DNA from: Fredinandcohnia onubensis
Lineage (GTDB): Bacteria; Bacillota; Bacilli; Bacillales; Bacillaceae_L
Direction of reading: 5' to 3'
Length of the DNA stretch: 64,000 bases
NCBI RefSeq assembly: GCF_002734215.1
Contig: NZ_NSEB01000004.1
Span: 124,001 to 188,000 of the forward strand
Below the pieces are notes generated by a model that did no database searches, was not told where the DNA came from, and saw only the letters and a program-made list of their open reading frames with translations. Each line of letters begins with the position of its first letter. Position 1 is the stretch's first letter. Positions 38,402 through 47,491 of the stretch are shown here, one piece after another. The translations under genes and the position numbers were made by a program.

Positions 38402-39244
38402 ATGAAAACGGCGATTGTAACTGATAGTACAGCTTACATACCACTGGAACTCCGTGAAAAACTTAATATACATATGATTCCGTTAAGTGTCGTGTTTGGT
38501 AATGAAAGCTACCGCGAGGAAGTCGACATTACAGCGGAAGCGTTTTACGATGAACTTAAAGCACGAAAGGAATTGCCAACAACATCACAGCCCCCAATTG
38601 GTGAGTTCGTAGAGCTTTTTGAAAAGCTTGGAAAAGAAAATGATGCCATCATCAGTATTCATCTCTCAAGTGGAATTAGCGGGACTTACCAAGGTTCCGT
38701 GACAGCGGGCGAAATGGTAGAGGGTGTGAAGGTTTACTCGTTTGATTCTGAAATCAGCTGTATCGTACAGGGCTTTTATGCGCTTGAGGCAGCGGAGATG
38801 GCGAATGAAGGTAAGCCGGTTGAAGAAATAGTAGCTCGGCTCGAAGAAATGCAGCAAACTATTAGGGCTTACTTTATGGTAGATGACCTCACTAATTTAC
38901 AGCGTGGTGGCCGTTTGAGTGGGGCTGCTGCTTTTGTTGGGAGTTTGCTTCAGGTGAAACCAATCCTTAATTTCGAAGAAAAAGTGATTGTACCTTTTGA
39001 AAAAATTCGTACACGTAAGAAAGCATTAAATCGAGTGTTTGAATTATTTGATGAACATGCAAGTAAAGGTGTACCCATGCGTGCAGCATTAATTCATGCA
39101 AACATCGAAGAAGAAGCGAAGCAACTAAAGGCTGAGCTCGAACAGAAGTACCCTCATGTTGAATTTTTACTAAGTTATTTCGGACCTGTAATTGGAACCC
39201 ATCTAGGTGAAGGTGCGATTGGGTTAGGGTGGTATCAGAAATAA
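38402..39244 (+). CDS. DegV family fatty-acid-binding protein
   Basis: 280-aa cytoplasmic DegV (FakB-like) protein that binds a fatty acid for phosphorylation by a FakA kinase. Signature KTAIVTDSTAYIPLEL, TTSQPPIGEF, ISIHLSSGISGTYQGS, RGGRLSGAAAFVGSLLQVKPIL, GPVIGTHLGEGAIGLGW. Start at ATG 38402 with AGGAAGG; 22 upstream codons from 38336 do not match the family. Corresponds in place to B. subtilis yviA between degU and comFA. Confidence 0.93.
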   Translation: MKTAIVTDSTAYIPLELREKLNIHMIPLSVVFGNESYREEVDITAEAFYDELKARKELPTTSQPPIGEFVELFEKLGKENDAIISIHLSSGISGTYQGSVTAGEMVEGVKVYSFDSEISCIVQGFYALEAAEMANEGKPVEEIVARLEEMQQTIRAYFMVDDLTNLQRGGRLSGAAAFVGSLLQVKPILNFEEKVIVPFEKIRTRKKALNRVFELFDEHASKGVPMRAALIHANIEEEAKQLKAELEQKYPHVEFLLSYFGPVIGTHLGEGAIGLGWYQK

Positions 39245-39251
39245 GTTTGGT

Positions 39252-39284
39252 TGGCGCCGTGCTCGGGTGCGGCGCTGTTTTTGG
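39252..39284 (+). terminator. GC-rich intrinsic terminator after degV
   Basis: GGCGCCG / CGGCGC stem followed by TGTTTTTGG. Confidence 0.82.
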
Positions 39285-39287
39285 ACA

Positions 39288-39322
39288 AAAAAAGAAATTA
39301 GGATATGCTCCTAATTTTTTAG
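39288..39322 (-). terminator. Intrinsic terminator of 77-aa gene
   Basis: AAATTAGG / CCTAATTT stem; on the minus strand it follows the stop and runs into TTTCTTTTTTT. Confidence 0.75.
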
Positions 39323-39544
39323 TAAATTTTCATCTTGGGGTACAGATTCTTTATTGTCTTTAACAGGTGCTTTTCTGTACTCATAGCTACTGTATAAACT
39401 TAGCACGACGAAGTAAAGTAACAACAGTACAGTCCACGTTGATGATGTGATTTGAATTTTCTCCTGAAATAAAACCGTCAATGCTCCTATGAGTAGAATC
39501 GAACCGATGCAAAGCAACAACCCATGCTTTATAATCCATTTCAT
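39311..39544 (-). CDS. Small two-helix membrane protein, 77 aa
   Basis: Predicted membrane protein with two hydrophobic segments (LLLCIGSILLIGALTVLF and WTVLLLLYFVVLSLY) and a charged C-terminal tail. The stop is overlapped by an intrinsic terminator, which supports it as a gene; the ribosome site (AGGTAGGGATTG, about 10 nt before ATG) is weak. Sits opposite to degV and comFA. No named family recognised. Confidence 0.55.
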   Translation of the reverse strand: MKWIIKHGLLLCIGSILLIGALTVLFQEKIQITSSTWTVLLLLYFVVLSLYSSYEYRKAPVKDNKESVPQDENLLKN

Positions 39545-39730
39545 CTTGTCAATCCCTACCTTTCAATATATTAATCTCCCCCAATAATTGGTTTATTAAA
39601 CATAAGATTAGGCGTTTACTTGATTTTTAGTTTGGAAACCTTTTGTTAAGGAGATTTTTCTATAAATTAGAGAAACATCGGGTACTATTAGCCCAATAAA
39701 AAAACATAAACTAAAAATTGGAGGTTACCT

Positions 39731-41221
39731 ATGAGGTTTATACTAGAAAACGAAATATTAATCCCCGAACCATTATCGGGCAAACATGGTTTTAAACGAA
39801 TATCCGACCATGAATCTGGATACCCTCAACCACTAAACCCTTCTTATGACTACTCCCCAGAACTCCAATACCTACTCTACCGCAAGCAACTCCTACTCGA
39901 AGAAATTCCATTTTCCCTTGAAGACATACAACAACATTATTTGAATGGTTTTGTGCACTATCGAAAATGCATTACGAAAACAAAAGAAGGTTATTCATGT
40001 GTTCGCTGTGGCAATTCGGATCAAAAGCTGTTTGCGTCGTTTCAATGTGCAAGATGTCGGCAGGAATGTACATACTGCAGGAAGTGTATTAATATGGGGC
40101 GGATGAGCGAATGTACGGTTATGGTGAGTTGGGCGGGGCCAAGACTGACAGTAGAAATCCCGGATAAACCACTTGTATGGGAAGGAACACTCTCTGCTGG
40201 ACAACAAAAAGCTTCCACAGAACTTATTCGAGTGGTTCGGACAAATGATCAGCTCCTGATTTGGGCCGTGTGTGGAGCGGGAAAAACGGAGATTCTTTTT
40301 GAAGGAATTGAAACGGCACTTGAAGCAGGTAAAAAGGTTTGTATTGCCACACCACGAACCGATGTCGTTATTGAGCTAGCACCGCGGATAAAAGCCGCAT
40401 TCCCAGAAGTTGATGTCATCGCCTTGTATGGAGGAAGCGAGGATCGCAACAAGACAGCCCCTATCACACTCTCTACAACCCACCAATTGCTTCGCTTTTA
40501 CAAAGCCTTCGATATGGTCATCATTGATGAAGTGGACGCCTTCCCGTATTCCGTGGAACCGATGCTGCAACATGCAGTTAACCAAGCGAAAAAAGAGATC
40601 TCCTCGACCATCTACCTTACTGCAACACCAAACAAAACATGGAAAAATGAAATTTCAGCTGGTAAAAGAAAAGCTGTCACGATTCCGGCTAGGTACCATC
40701 GTCATCCATTGCCTGTGCCTGAATTTGTATGGTGTGGGAACTGGGAGAAGAGACTAAAAAAGAAGAGGTTGCCAGGGAATGTGATGACATGGATTAAGGA
40801 ACATCTTGATATCAGAAAACAAGCCTTCCTGTTTGTCACGCGGATTACGTATCTTGAAAGCATTGTCCAGATTTTACAAACGCTCGATCTACGAATTCAA
40901 GGTGTTCATGCCGAGGATACGGAGCGCAAAGATAAGGTAGCGCGCTTCCGTACCGGCGAAATTCCAATCCTTGTCACAACAACCATTTTAGAAAGAGGCG
41001 TAACCGTTCCGAATATTGATGTGGCTGTCTTGGGAGCGGAGGATCGCATTTTTACGGAGAGTGCTTTGGTCCAAATTTCAGGCCGGGTTGGTAGAAGTGC
41101 ACAATTTCCGACTGGTGAGATTTTGTTTTTTCATTTCGGAAAAACAAAAGAAATGGTGAAGGCAAAACAGCATATCGAAAAAATGAACAAAGAGGCCCTC
41201 CAAAACGGCTTCATTGATTGA
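39731..41221 (+). CDS. comFA: Late competence helicase ComFA
   Basis: DEAD-box-like ATPase that helps pull transforming DNA into the cell. 496 aa. An N-terminal zinc finger with four Cys pairs (CVRCGNSDQ, CARCRQE, CTYCRKC). Walker A VCGAGKTEILFE, DEVDAFPY (motif II), YLTATP (motif III), C-terminal RecA-like domain with LVTTTILERGVTVPNIDVAV and QISGRVGRS. GGAGG is 6 nt before ATG. First of a comF set interrupted by a sortase gene. Confidence 0.96.
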   Translation: MRFILENEILIPEPLSGKHGFKRISDHESGYPQPLNPSYDYSPELQYLLYRKQLLLEEIPFSLEDIQQHYLNGFVHYRKCITKTKEGYSCVRCGNSDQKLFASFQCARCRQECTYCRKCINMGRMSECTVMVSWAGPRLTVEIPDKPLVWEGTLSAGQQKASTELIRVVRTNDQLLIWAVCGAGKTEILFEGIETALEAGKKVCIATPRTDVVIELAPRIKAAFPEVDVIALYGGSEDRNKTAPITLSTTHQLLRFYKAFDMVIIDEVDAFPYSVEPMLQHAVNQAKKEISSTIYLTATPNKTWKNEISAGKRKAVTIPARYHRHPLPVPEFVWCGNWEKRLKKKRLPGNVMTWIKEHLDIRKQAFLFVTRITYLESIVQILQTLDLRIQGVHAEDTERKDKVARFRTGEIPILVTTTILERGVTVPNIDVAVLGAEDRIFTESALVQISGRVGRSAQFPTGEILFFHFGKTKEMVKAKQHIEKMNKEALQNGFID

Positions 41222-41286
41222 TTTTGCAACCCATTTTGATTATGATAAAGATAACGGACAAAGAACGAAAATGGTGGTGATTTCCA

Positions 41287-41874
41287 GTGAAAAAGGTTGT
41301 TTATACGTTTGCTCTTTTGTTAATCATCGGTGGAGTATCATTAACAGGGTACTCGATTTTTCAAATTTGGGATTCAAATCAAGCACAAAAAGAAGCATTG
41401 GTCCAGGCAGAGGAACTCATTTCAGCTCTTCCTGTAGAGGAAGAGGCAGAGAAGGAAGTTGTAATTCCAACCTTTGAAAAAGGCGAGACAATGGGAGTTT
41501 TAGAAGTTCCAAAGCTAGGTGAGAAAATGCCAATCATCGAGGGAACAGATGAGGATGAACTCGCAAAGGGCGTAGGTCATTATCTCGGCACCGCGCTACC
41601 GACGCAAAATGATCAAATCGTTCTCTCAGGCCACCGCGATACCACTTTTAGACGTTTTGATGAACTTGCAATCGGTGACACATTTGTTGTGAAAATGCCA
41701 TACGGTGATTTTACCTATGAAATAGTGGATACGAAAATCGTGGATGCGGACGACCGGACCATCATTAAATCAACAGCGCCAAACGAGGAGCTTATTGTAA
41801 CAACCTGTTTTCCGTTCGGATACATTGGAAACGCGCCACACCGCTTTATTTTTTATGGAAAAATGGTTAATTGA
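41287..41874 (+). CDS. Class D sortase
   Basis: 195-aa membrane-anchored transpeptidase that joins LPxTG-like proteins to the wall or to spore/sheath structures. One N-terminal helix (YTFALLLIIGGVSLTGYSIF), then the sortase barrel with GVLEVPKLGEKMPIIEG, catalytic His in LSGHRDTTFR, Cys in VTTCFPFGYIGNAPHRF with the trailing Arg. GTG start at 41287, GGTGGTG upstream. It is inserted between comFA and comFB, not part of the usual comF operon; no substrate with a visible sorting signal is complete in the window. Confidence 0.9.
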   Translation: MKKVVYTFALLLIIGGVSLTGYSIFQIWDSNQAQKEALVQAEELISALPVEEEAEKEVVIPTFEKGETMGVLEVPKLGEKMPIIEGTDEDELAKGVGHYLGTALPTQNDQIVLSGHRDTTFRRFDELAIGDTFVVKMPYGDFTYEIVDTKIVDADDRTIIKSTAPNEELIVTTCFPFGYIGNAPHRFIFYGKMVN

Positions 41875-41881
41875 CCTTGTG

Positions 41882-41920
41882 ACCCCTAAGCTGGACGGAA
41901 TCTGGCATAGGGGTTTTTGG
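41882..41920 (+). terminator. Intrinsic terminator after sortase
   Basis: ACCCCTA / TAGGGGT stem followed by TTTTGG. Confidence 0.7.
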
Positions 41921-42055
41921 ATAGGACCAAAGCATTATTTTTCGATCGTTAAAAAGGAATAATACGAAGGACTGTCAAATTAAATGAGTAGGCCAAAAGT
42001 ATTTCCAATTTATGTTTATTGTATGATGATGAAAAAAGAGAATGGAGAGGTTCAT

Positions 42056-42337
42056 ATGAAGGTTTTTAATGCAATGGAGCCATTAGTGGCTGAAGCAATC
42101 AATGATAACTGGTCTGAATTTAACCTGCCTTGTAAATGTGAACAATGTAAAAATGATGTGTTCGCCCTCACGCTTAATAATATACCACCGCGATATGTCT
42201 CGAAAGATAGTGGTATGGCGTATGTTCGGGCTCAATATTTTAATAAACAAATGATGGCGAATATCTATGTAAAAATCGCAGAAGCTGTCAACATCGTAGC
42301 AAAAAATCCTCAATGCGCTAATTTTCAAAGGAGCTAA
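42056..42337 (+). CDS. comFB: Late competence development protein ComFB
   Basis: 93-aa cytoplasmic protein: MKVFNAMEPLVAEAI, LPCKCEQCKNDVFALTLNNIPPRYVS, then CANF at the end; the Cys pairs suit the zinc-binding ComFB family, which recent work links to c-di-nucleotide binding in some bacteria. Exact function in Bacillus is unresolved. I start at ATG 42056 behind GGAGAGG. 3 nt before comFC. Confidence 0.9.
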   Translation: MKVFNAMEPLVAEAINDNWSEFNLPCKCEQCKNDVFALTLNNIPPRYVSKDSGMAYVRAQYFNKQMMANIYVKIAEAVNIVAKNPQCANFQRS

Positions 42338-42340
42338 CCG

Positions 42341-43045
42341 ATGTCTACATGTATTCTTTGCAATCAATATTTTGAAGAAGTGGATTCATGGGCAACCTTG
42401 TTTTCTTTAGTAGAACCTGATCCACTTTGTTCTACTTGTAGTGAGAAATTCGAAAAAATAGAAGATGAATTTTGCGAAGGTTGTGGTCGGCCTTTTTCTG
42501 ATGTGTCTGACGAATATCGCGAGGGAAACCTCTGTTATGACTGCGTTCGCTGGGAAAAGGATCCTCGCTGGCAGGGTGTCCTCACAAAGAACCGGTCGAT
42601 TTACCTCTATAATGACTTTGCAAAAGATGTGATCTCCCTCTATAAATTCCGCGGAGATTTTGTGATTTCTTCTATATTTAAAACCCCTCTTACAAAAGCT
42701 TTCAAAACTCATTTTAATCCTACTTATCTTGTTGTACCAATTCCATTAAGTGACGAGCGTTTGTATGAACGTGGATTTAACCAGGCTAAGGCGTTAGCGG
42801 GTTTGTTGGATGTGTCAATTCATGATGCGCTGGCGAGGACTCACCTTGAGAAACAATCGAAAAAAGGCCGTTCAGAACGGATTTCTGGTGAAAATGTCTT
42901 CCGAGTGACTGGAGAAGTTCAGGATAAGGATATTTTGTTAGTGGATGATATTTATACTACTGGTTCTACGTTACGGCAAGCGGGGAAGGTGCTGCTAGAG
43001 GCAGGTGCAAGATCAGTTTCATCGTTGACGTTGATGAGGGGGTAG
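42341..43045 (+). CDS. comFC: ComFC phosphoribosyltransferase-like competence protein
   Basis: 234 aa. An N-terminal zinc finger (CILCNQYFEEV, CSTCSEKF, CEGCGRPFSD, CYDC) and a PRTase-fold domain with ERGFNQAKALAG and the PRPP loop ILLVDDIYTTGSTLRQAG. Needed for DNA uptake, thought to work with ComFA and DprA. AAGGAG overlaps the end of comFB. Confidence 0.95.
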   Translation: MSTCILCNQYFEEVDSWATLFSLVEPDPLCSTCSEKFEKIEDEFCEGCGRPFSDVSDEYREGNLCYDCVRWEKDPRWQGVLTKNRSIYLYNDFAKDVISLYKFRGDFVISSIFKTPLTKAFKTHFNPTYLVVPIPLSDERLYERGFNQAKALAGLLDVSIHDALARTHLEKQSKKGRSERISGENVFRVTGEVQDKDILLVDDIYTTGSTLRQAGKVLLEAGARSVSSLTLMRG

Positions 43046-43067
43046 ATATTTCAAAAATCTGTCACTA

Positions 43068-43092
43068 TAAACTCCTCCAAAACCACCGATAT
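43068..43092 (+). promoter_or_regulatory. Sigma-D-like promoter upstream of yvyF
   Basis: TAAA at 43068-43071 and ACCGATAT at 43085-43092, spacer 13 nt, one or two shorter than the flgM and hag promoters. Fits the flagellar sigma-D consensus (TAAA-N15-GCCGATAT) with a shorter spacer. Confidence 0.6.
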
Positions 43093-43129
43093 AATAGATA
43101 GAAAAAAGGTGTTCGAGGAGAGAATCAAT

Positions 43130-43537
43130 ATGGCGGAACTAATGAATTGCCCAAATTGCGGAGGTCTATTTGTAAAAACGAATCTACGTGATGTATGTGA
43201 AAAATGCTATAAAGAAGAGCAAATCGCATTCGAAACGGTTTATACGTTTATTCGAAAAAAAGAAAATCGGACAGCAACTATCTTTGAGACCTCAGAGGGA
43301 ACGGGTGTTACTGAGGAATTAATCATCAAATTTATTAAAAGCGGACGTTTGCGTCTTGCGCAATTCCCAAACCTTGGATATCCATGTCAAAAATGTCGCA
43401 CCATAATTAGGGAAGGTAGTCTATGCGACGACTGTACAAAGGAACTTCGTAGTGAATTATCTAGTTTCCAAAAAGAACAGGAACGAATGCGAGAACTGCG
43501 AATTCGTGAAAAAAGAACGTATTATGTTGATAAATAA
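43130..43537 (+). CDS. yvyF: Flagellar operon protein YvyF
   Basis: 135-aa zinc-ribbon-like protein (CPNCGGLFVKT, CEKCYKEEQ, then CQKCRTIIREGSLCDDC) of the family encoded next to flgM in Bacillus. Contains a helix-turn-helix-like middle. Proposed to regulate flagellar genes. I start at ATG 43130 with CGAGGAGAG upstream. First gene of the late flagellar set. Confidence 0.9.
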   Translation: MAELMNCPNCGGLFVKTNLRDVCEKCYKEEQIAFETVYTFIRKKENRTATIFETSEGTGVTEELIIKFIKSGRLRLAQFPNLGYPCQKCRTIIREGSLCDDCTKELRSELSSFQKEQERMRELRIREKRTYYVDK

Positions 43538-43539
43538 TC

Positions 43540-43566
43540 TAAACTTTTTCATGTCGCTGCCGATAT
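43540..43566 (+). promoter_or_regulatory. Sigma-D promoter of flgM
   Basis: TAAA (43540-43543), 15-nt spacer, GCCGATAT (43559-43566): an exact match to the sigma-D consensus. It lies over the yvyF stop region and drives flgM, the anti-sigma factor, giving the usual feedback loop. Confidence 0.85.
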
Positions 43567-43609
43567 AATAAAAAAGAAATAAAGTTCGGATAGAAAGCGA
43601 GGTTTTACC

Positions 43610-43870
43610 ATGAAAATTAACCAGTTCGGACCAGTCGGAATGAATCCATATAAAAAACAAATGAACAAGGTTGCTACTACAGAAAAATCAACTCAAACGG
43701 ATAAAGTGGAGATCTCTTCGGCTGCAAAACAGTTGCAGGAAACATCACCTATAACCGTTGAACGTCAACAAAAGGTTGAAGCCCTAAAGCAACAAGTTCA
43801 AAGTGGTACATATAAAGTGAACGCAGAGGACGTTGCGAAAAGCGTTTACGATTTTTATTTTAAAAAATAA
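43610..43870 (+). CDS. flgM: Anti-sigma-D factor FlgM
   Basis: 86-aa inhibitor of sigma-D that is exported when the hook is complete. MKINQFGPVGMNPYKKQ at the N-terminus, disordered middle, then VEISSAAKQLQ and RQQKVEALKQQVQSGTYKV, the sigma-binding helices. GCGAGG upstream. Confidence 0.95.
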   Translation: MKINQFGPVGMNPYKKQMNKVATTEKSTQTDKVEISSAAKQLQETSPITVERQQKVEALKQQVQSGTYKVNAEDVAKSVYDFYFKK

Positions 43871-43890
43871 TGTGAAAAAGGAGGGTCATT

Positions 43891-44373
43891 ATGTCAGCTG
43901 AAAACTTAGTCGAAACGCTCAAAAAGATCTTAACGTTACATCAAAATTTACTTAAGCTCTCTGAGCGAAAAACAGAAATCTTGAAAAAAGGCGACATCGA
44001 TGCCCTCAACGAACAAATGAAAGAAGAGCAAAAATACATTTTGGCAATAAGGCAAATGGAAAATGAACGGATTACCATTGTCGATAATTTGCTTGGACCA
44101 CGTGTTCAAGAGAAGACATTATCGAAATGTATTGAAGTTGCTACTGAGCCAATTCGTTCTGAGTTGGTGGAATTACATGATGATTTGGTAAAAGTGACTC
44201 ACGATTTAAAGGCAGTAAACGAATTAAATCAGCAGCTCACACACCAGTCGTTGCAGTACGTGAACATGTCGTTGGACATGCTGCTGCCACAAGAACAAAC
44301 CGCTACCTACGGAAACCCAGCGGGAACAAAAGAGAAAAAGCAAACACGTTCGATGTTCGACTCAAAAGCTTAA
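43891..44373 (+). CDS. flgN: Flagellar chaperone FlgN
   Basis: 160-aa helical export chaperone for the hook-filament junction proteins FlgK and FlgL. All-alpha, heptad-rich sequence (ILTLHQNLLKLSERKTEILKKGD at the start), no transmembrane part. GGAGG before ATG, 20 nt after flgM and 15 nt before flgK. Confidence 0.93.
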   Translation: MSAENLVETLKKILTLHQNLLKLSERKTEILKKGDIDALNEQMKEEQKYILAIRQMENERITIVDNLLGPRVQEKTLSKCIEVATEPIRSELVELHDDLVKVTHDLKAVNELNQQLTHQSLQYVNMSLDMLLPQEQTATYGNPAGTKEKKQTRSMFDSKA

Positions 44374-44388
44374 ACGGAGGATGGAAAA

Positions 44389-45951
44389 ATGGTATCAACT
44401 TTTCATGGACTAGAAACTGCACGCCGCGGCATGATGACCCAGCAAAGTGCGTTATATACAACTGGACACAATATCGCAAATGCGAGTACACCTGGCTACA
44501 CAAGGCAACGTGTCAACTTCACCCAGACAAATCCGTATCCATCTCCTGGTCTAAATGCACCCAAATTTCCTGGACAACTTGGAACAGGTGTTGAAGCTGG
44601 TACGATTCAACGTGTGCGCGAAAGCTTTTTAGACGTACAATTCCGCGGTGAGCAAACAAAAACAAGTTATTGGGAAACACGCGCAAATGCATTAGGGAAA
44701 ATGGAAGAAATTATGAACGAACCATCTGAAACAGGTCTTGCAAACACAATGAACCAGTTTTGGCAGTCTCTGCAGGATTTAGCGGCTAACCCAGAAGACC
44801 AAGGTGCACGTTCGGTAGTGCGCCAACGTGGAGAAATGGTAGCAAACACTTTCAATTATCTAGCAAACTCTTTAACTGCGATAAAAGACGACTTTGGCAA
44901 ACAAATCAGTGTAACTGTGAAAACAGTCAACTCGCTTTCTGATCAGATTAGTAAAATAAATAAACAAATTTCAGAGATTGAGCCAGTCGGTTATTTACCA
45001 AACGATTTATACGACGAACGTGATCGGTTAATTGATGAGCTTTCAAAATACGTGGAAATTAAGGTTCACCCTCCAAGAAGCAGCGGTGGCGATTCGCTCC
45101 CAGTTGCAGAGGGAATTTTAGACATTTCAATCGTCGGTGAGAACGGTATAGAGACCAAACTGATCGAAGGTAGTAATTATAAAAAGCTCTCAGTCGTTCC
45201 TGCAATGGATTCAGATGGAGACGGAGTAAATGACCAACCAACAGGGCCTGTTACAGGTTTCCAATTAGATGGACAAACTATTCCTTTTGTACGTAGCGGA
45301 GAAATGAAGGCATTAGTTGAAGCTTATGGCTATATCGAAAATGGCGAAGAAAAAGGCATTTACAACAAAATGCTAGATGACTTGGATAAAATGGCTTATT
45401 CTTTTGCCAATCAGTTTAATAACGTTCATAAACAAGGATATACGTTAAAAACTTCAACAGAACCAAGTGCGCAGGGTGGTGACTTTTTCAATCCATTTAC
45501 TGGAACTGGGGCAAAAGTACATGCGGGTGCCGCATCGACTATTAGTGTTTCATCTAACATTGACAACCTCAGCAACATCGCTGTTTCAACGATACAAGGT
45601 GAATCAGGAAATGGCTACAATGCTACCAATCTAGCAAATGTAAAAAATGCTGATTTTGGTAAATTAGCTGGATTTCCGATAACAGCTGGAAGTATTCAGT
45701 CCTTCTACGAATCTTTAATCGGTTCAATGGGTGTTGATTCACAGGAAGCAATTCGTATGGCTGACAATGCAGCAGTGTTGAAGGATTCAGTAGAAAACCG
45801 ACGTCAATCTGTAAGTGCTGTATCACTTGATGAAGAAATGACAAACATGATCAAATTCCAGCATGCATACAACGGTTCGGCTAGAATGATTACAGTACTG
45901 GACGAAATGCTAGATAGAATAATAAACGGCTTAGGTACTGGTGGAAGGTAG
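44389..45951 (+). CDS. flgK: Flagellar hook-associated protein 1 FlgK
   Basis: 520-aa hook-filament junction protein. N-terminal rod-type motif FHGLETARRGMMTQQSALYTTGHNIANASTPGYTRQ and C-terminal SLDEEMTNMIKFQHAYNGSARMI are the FlgK ends; the middle carries variable domains. Start ATG 44389 behind GGAGG. Followed by flgL 9 nt later. Confidence 0.96.
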   Translation: MVSTFHGLETARRGMMTQQSALYTTGHNIANASTPGYTRQRVNFTQTNPYPSPGLNAPKFPGQLGTGVEAGTIQRVRESFLDVQFRGEQTKTSYWETRANALGKMEEIMNEPSETGLANTMNQFWQSLQDLAANPEDQGARSVVRQRGEMVANTFNYLANSLTAIKDDFGKQISVTVKTVNSLSDQISKINKQISEIEPVGYLPNDLYDERDRLIDELSKYVEIKVHPPRSSGGDSLPVAEGILDISIVGENGIETKLIEGSNYKKLSVVPAMDSDGDGVNDQPTGPVTGFQLDGQTIPFVRSGEMKALVEAYGYIENGEEKGIYNKMLDDLDKMAYSFANQFNNVHKQGYTLKTSTEPSAQGGDFFNPFTGTGAKVHAGAASTISVSSNIDNLSNIAVSTIQGESGNGYNATNLANVKNADFGKLAGFPITAGSIQSFYESLIGSMGVDSQEAIRMADNAAVLKDSVENRRQSVSAVSLDEEMTNMIKFQHAYNGSARMITVLDEMLDRIINGLGTGGR

Positions 45952-45960
45952 GTGTAAAAA

Positions 45961-46839
45961 ATGCGCGTAACACAATCCATGTTAACAAATAACATGCTCC
46001 GTAATCTAAGTAACAGTTATGAAAGACTTGGGAAATACCAGGATCAATTAAATACCCAAAAGAAGATTACCAAACCATCCGATGATCCGGTTGTAGCAAT
46101 AAAAGGTATGCGATACCGGACAGACCTCGCTGAGATTGAGCAATACCAACGCAATCTTTCTGAGGCTTATACTTGGATGGAATCAGCGGATGATGCGATG
46201 GATAAGATGTCTCAGGCGCTACATCGTGTAAGAGAACTAACTGTCCAGGCAAGTACCGGTACAAACGGACCTGACGAAAAGACTAATATTGCTTTAGAGG
46301 TTGAACAATTAAAAGAGCATATTGCAACTATCGCCAATACAAAGGTTGGGAATAAGTTTATCTTTAATGGCACAAACACTACAGAAGCACCGATTGATTT
46401 AGTTGCTAATAAGATTCCTATCTCTAGTAATGATGTTTTACTTGAGGTTTCTAAAGGAGTCCATATTAATGTTAATGTAAAGTCTACTGACCTTTTAAAA
46501 GGTAATAATACTAATGACATTTTCACAGAACTGGATAATCTAATAAGTGATCTTAATTCCGATGGTGATGTTGGAAAATACCTTGATTCTTTAGATTCTC
46601 ACCTTTCAAATGTTGTCGCAAATCGCGCGGATCTTGGTGCAAGATATAATCGTATTGAACTCATCAACGATCGACTTGGTTCTCAAGAAGTCATTGCCAC
46701 TAAAATTATTTCTGAAAATGAAGATGCGGAAATGGAAAAGGTTATTATTAACTTAACAACAGCAGAAGCAGTACATCGTGCAGCTCTTGGAGTAGGCGCG
46801 AAAATTATGCAACCAACACTGATGGACTTTTTACGTTAA
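45961..46839 (+). CDS. flgL: Flagellar hook-associated protein 3 FlgL
   Basis: 292-aa junction protein with flagellin-like ends: MRVTQSMLTNNMLRNLSNSYERLGKYQDQLNTQKKI and the C-terminal AEAVHRAALGVGAKIMQPTLMDFLR. Cystein-free. RBS AGGTAGG. Followed by a terminator, so yviE onward may form a second unit, with read-through. Confidence 0.95.
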   Translation: MRVTQSMLTNNMLRNLSNSYERLGKYQDQLNTQKKITKPSDDPVVAIKGMRYRTDLAEIEQYQRNLSEAYTWMESADDAMDKMSQALHRVRELTVQASTGTNGPDEKTNIALEVEQLKEHIATIANTKVGNKFIFNGTNTTEAPIDLVANKIPISSNDVLLEVSKGVHINVNVKSTDLLKGNNTNDIFTELDNLISDLNSDGDVGKYLDSLDSHLSNVVANRADLGARYNRIELINDRLGSQEVIATKIISENEDAEMEKVIINLTTAEAVHRAALGVGAKIMQPTLMDFLR

Positions 46840-46868
46840 GCTATCTTTTTATGAGATAGCTTTTTTAA
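46838..46868 (+). terminator. Intrinsic terminator after flgL
   Basis: AAGCTATCT / AGATAGCTT stem followed by TTTTTAA, overlapping the flgL stop. Confidence 0.8.
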
Positions 46869-46881
46869 TAGGAGGGATTCG

Positions 46882-47472
46882 ATGGAGTTAGCTCAAATTA
46901 GCTTAGAATCTCAAAATGCAAAAATAAGTATTCGCACTACAAAACCAGTTCAAGAAATTCAACAACCTAAAGCAGATTTATCAATTGAACAGCCAAATGC
47001 AGAGTTGACGATAGAAACTACACCTGGAAAACTTACTATAGATCAAACTGAAGCTTGGGCAGACATGGATTTAAAACATATTTCTCGTCGAATAGCTGAA
47101 GCTGCCGATAAGGGTTATCAAGATTCACTTGAAGGAATAGCAAGACGAGCCCAAGAAGGAAATGAACTAATGAAAATTGAAAATGGTGGAAATTCAATTG
47201 CCCATATTGCCAAACGAAATAGCGAAGGCCTTGAGCTTCAATTTAACATCGGGTGGATACCGTCTCACTTTAGTGTCAAGACTAATTATGTCCCAGCTAA
47301 GGTTGATGTTCAAGTGAAGGAGAACAAGCCAATTATAAATGCAAACATCAATAAACCTATTCATGATTATATCCCCGGTAAAGTAGATATTTCTCTTGAA
47401 CAAAATAAGTCATTAAAGATTGATTTTGTTAATTTAAAATATAAAGGTGTAAACTACGAGCAAGAGATATAA
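46882..47472 (+). CDS. yviE: YviE/DUF6470-like flagellar locus protein
   Basis: 196-aa protein in the yviE position between flgL and fliW. Repeated strand pattern (ISLESQNAKISIRT, PKADLSIEQPNAELTIETTPGKLTIDQ) and an amphipathic middle (RRIAEAADKGYQDSLEGIARRA). Rich in beta-repeats; soluble. Function unknown; conserved with fliW-csrA. GGAGGG ribosome site. Confidence 0.85.
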   Translation: MELAQISLESQNAKISIRTTKPVQEIQQPKADLSIEQPNAELTIETTPGKLTIDQTEAWADMDLKHISRRIAEAADKGYQDSLEGIARRAQEGNELMKIENGGNSIAHIAKRNSEGLELQFNIGWIPSHFSVKTNYVPAKVDVQVKENKPIINANINKPIHDYIPGKVDISLEQNKSLKIDFVNLKYKGVNYEQEI

Positions 47473-47491
47473 AAAATAAGGTTGTGAAAAA

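Noticed and set aside
39600-39730. ComK-type AAAA-N5-TTTT boxes before comFA
   Set aside because: AT-rich half-sites exist but not in the spaced pair needed for a confident call.
41214-41477. Open frame overlapping comFA and the sortase start
   Set aside because: It is out of frame with the sortase and has no family pattern.
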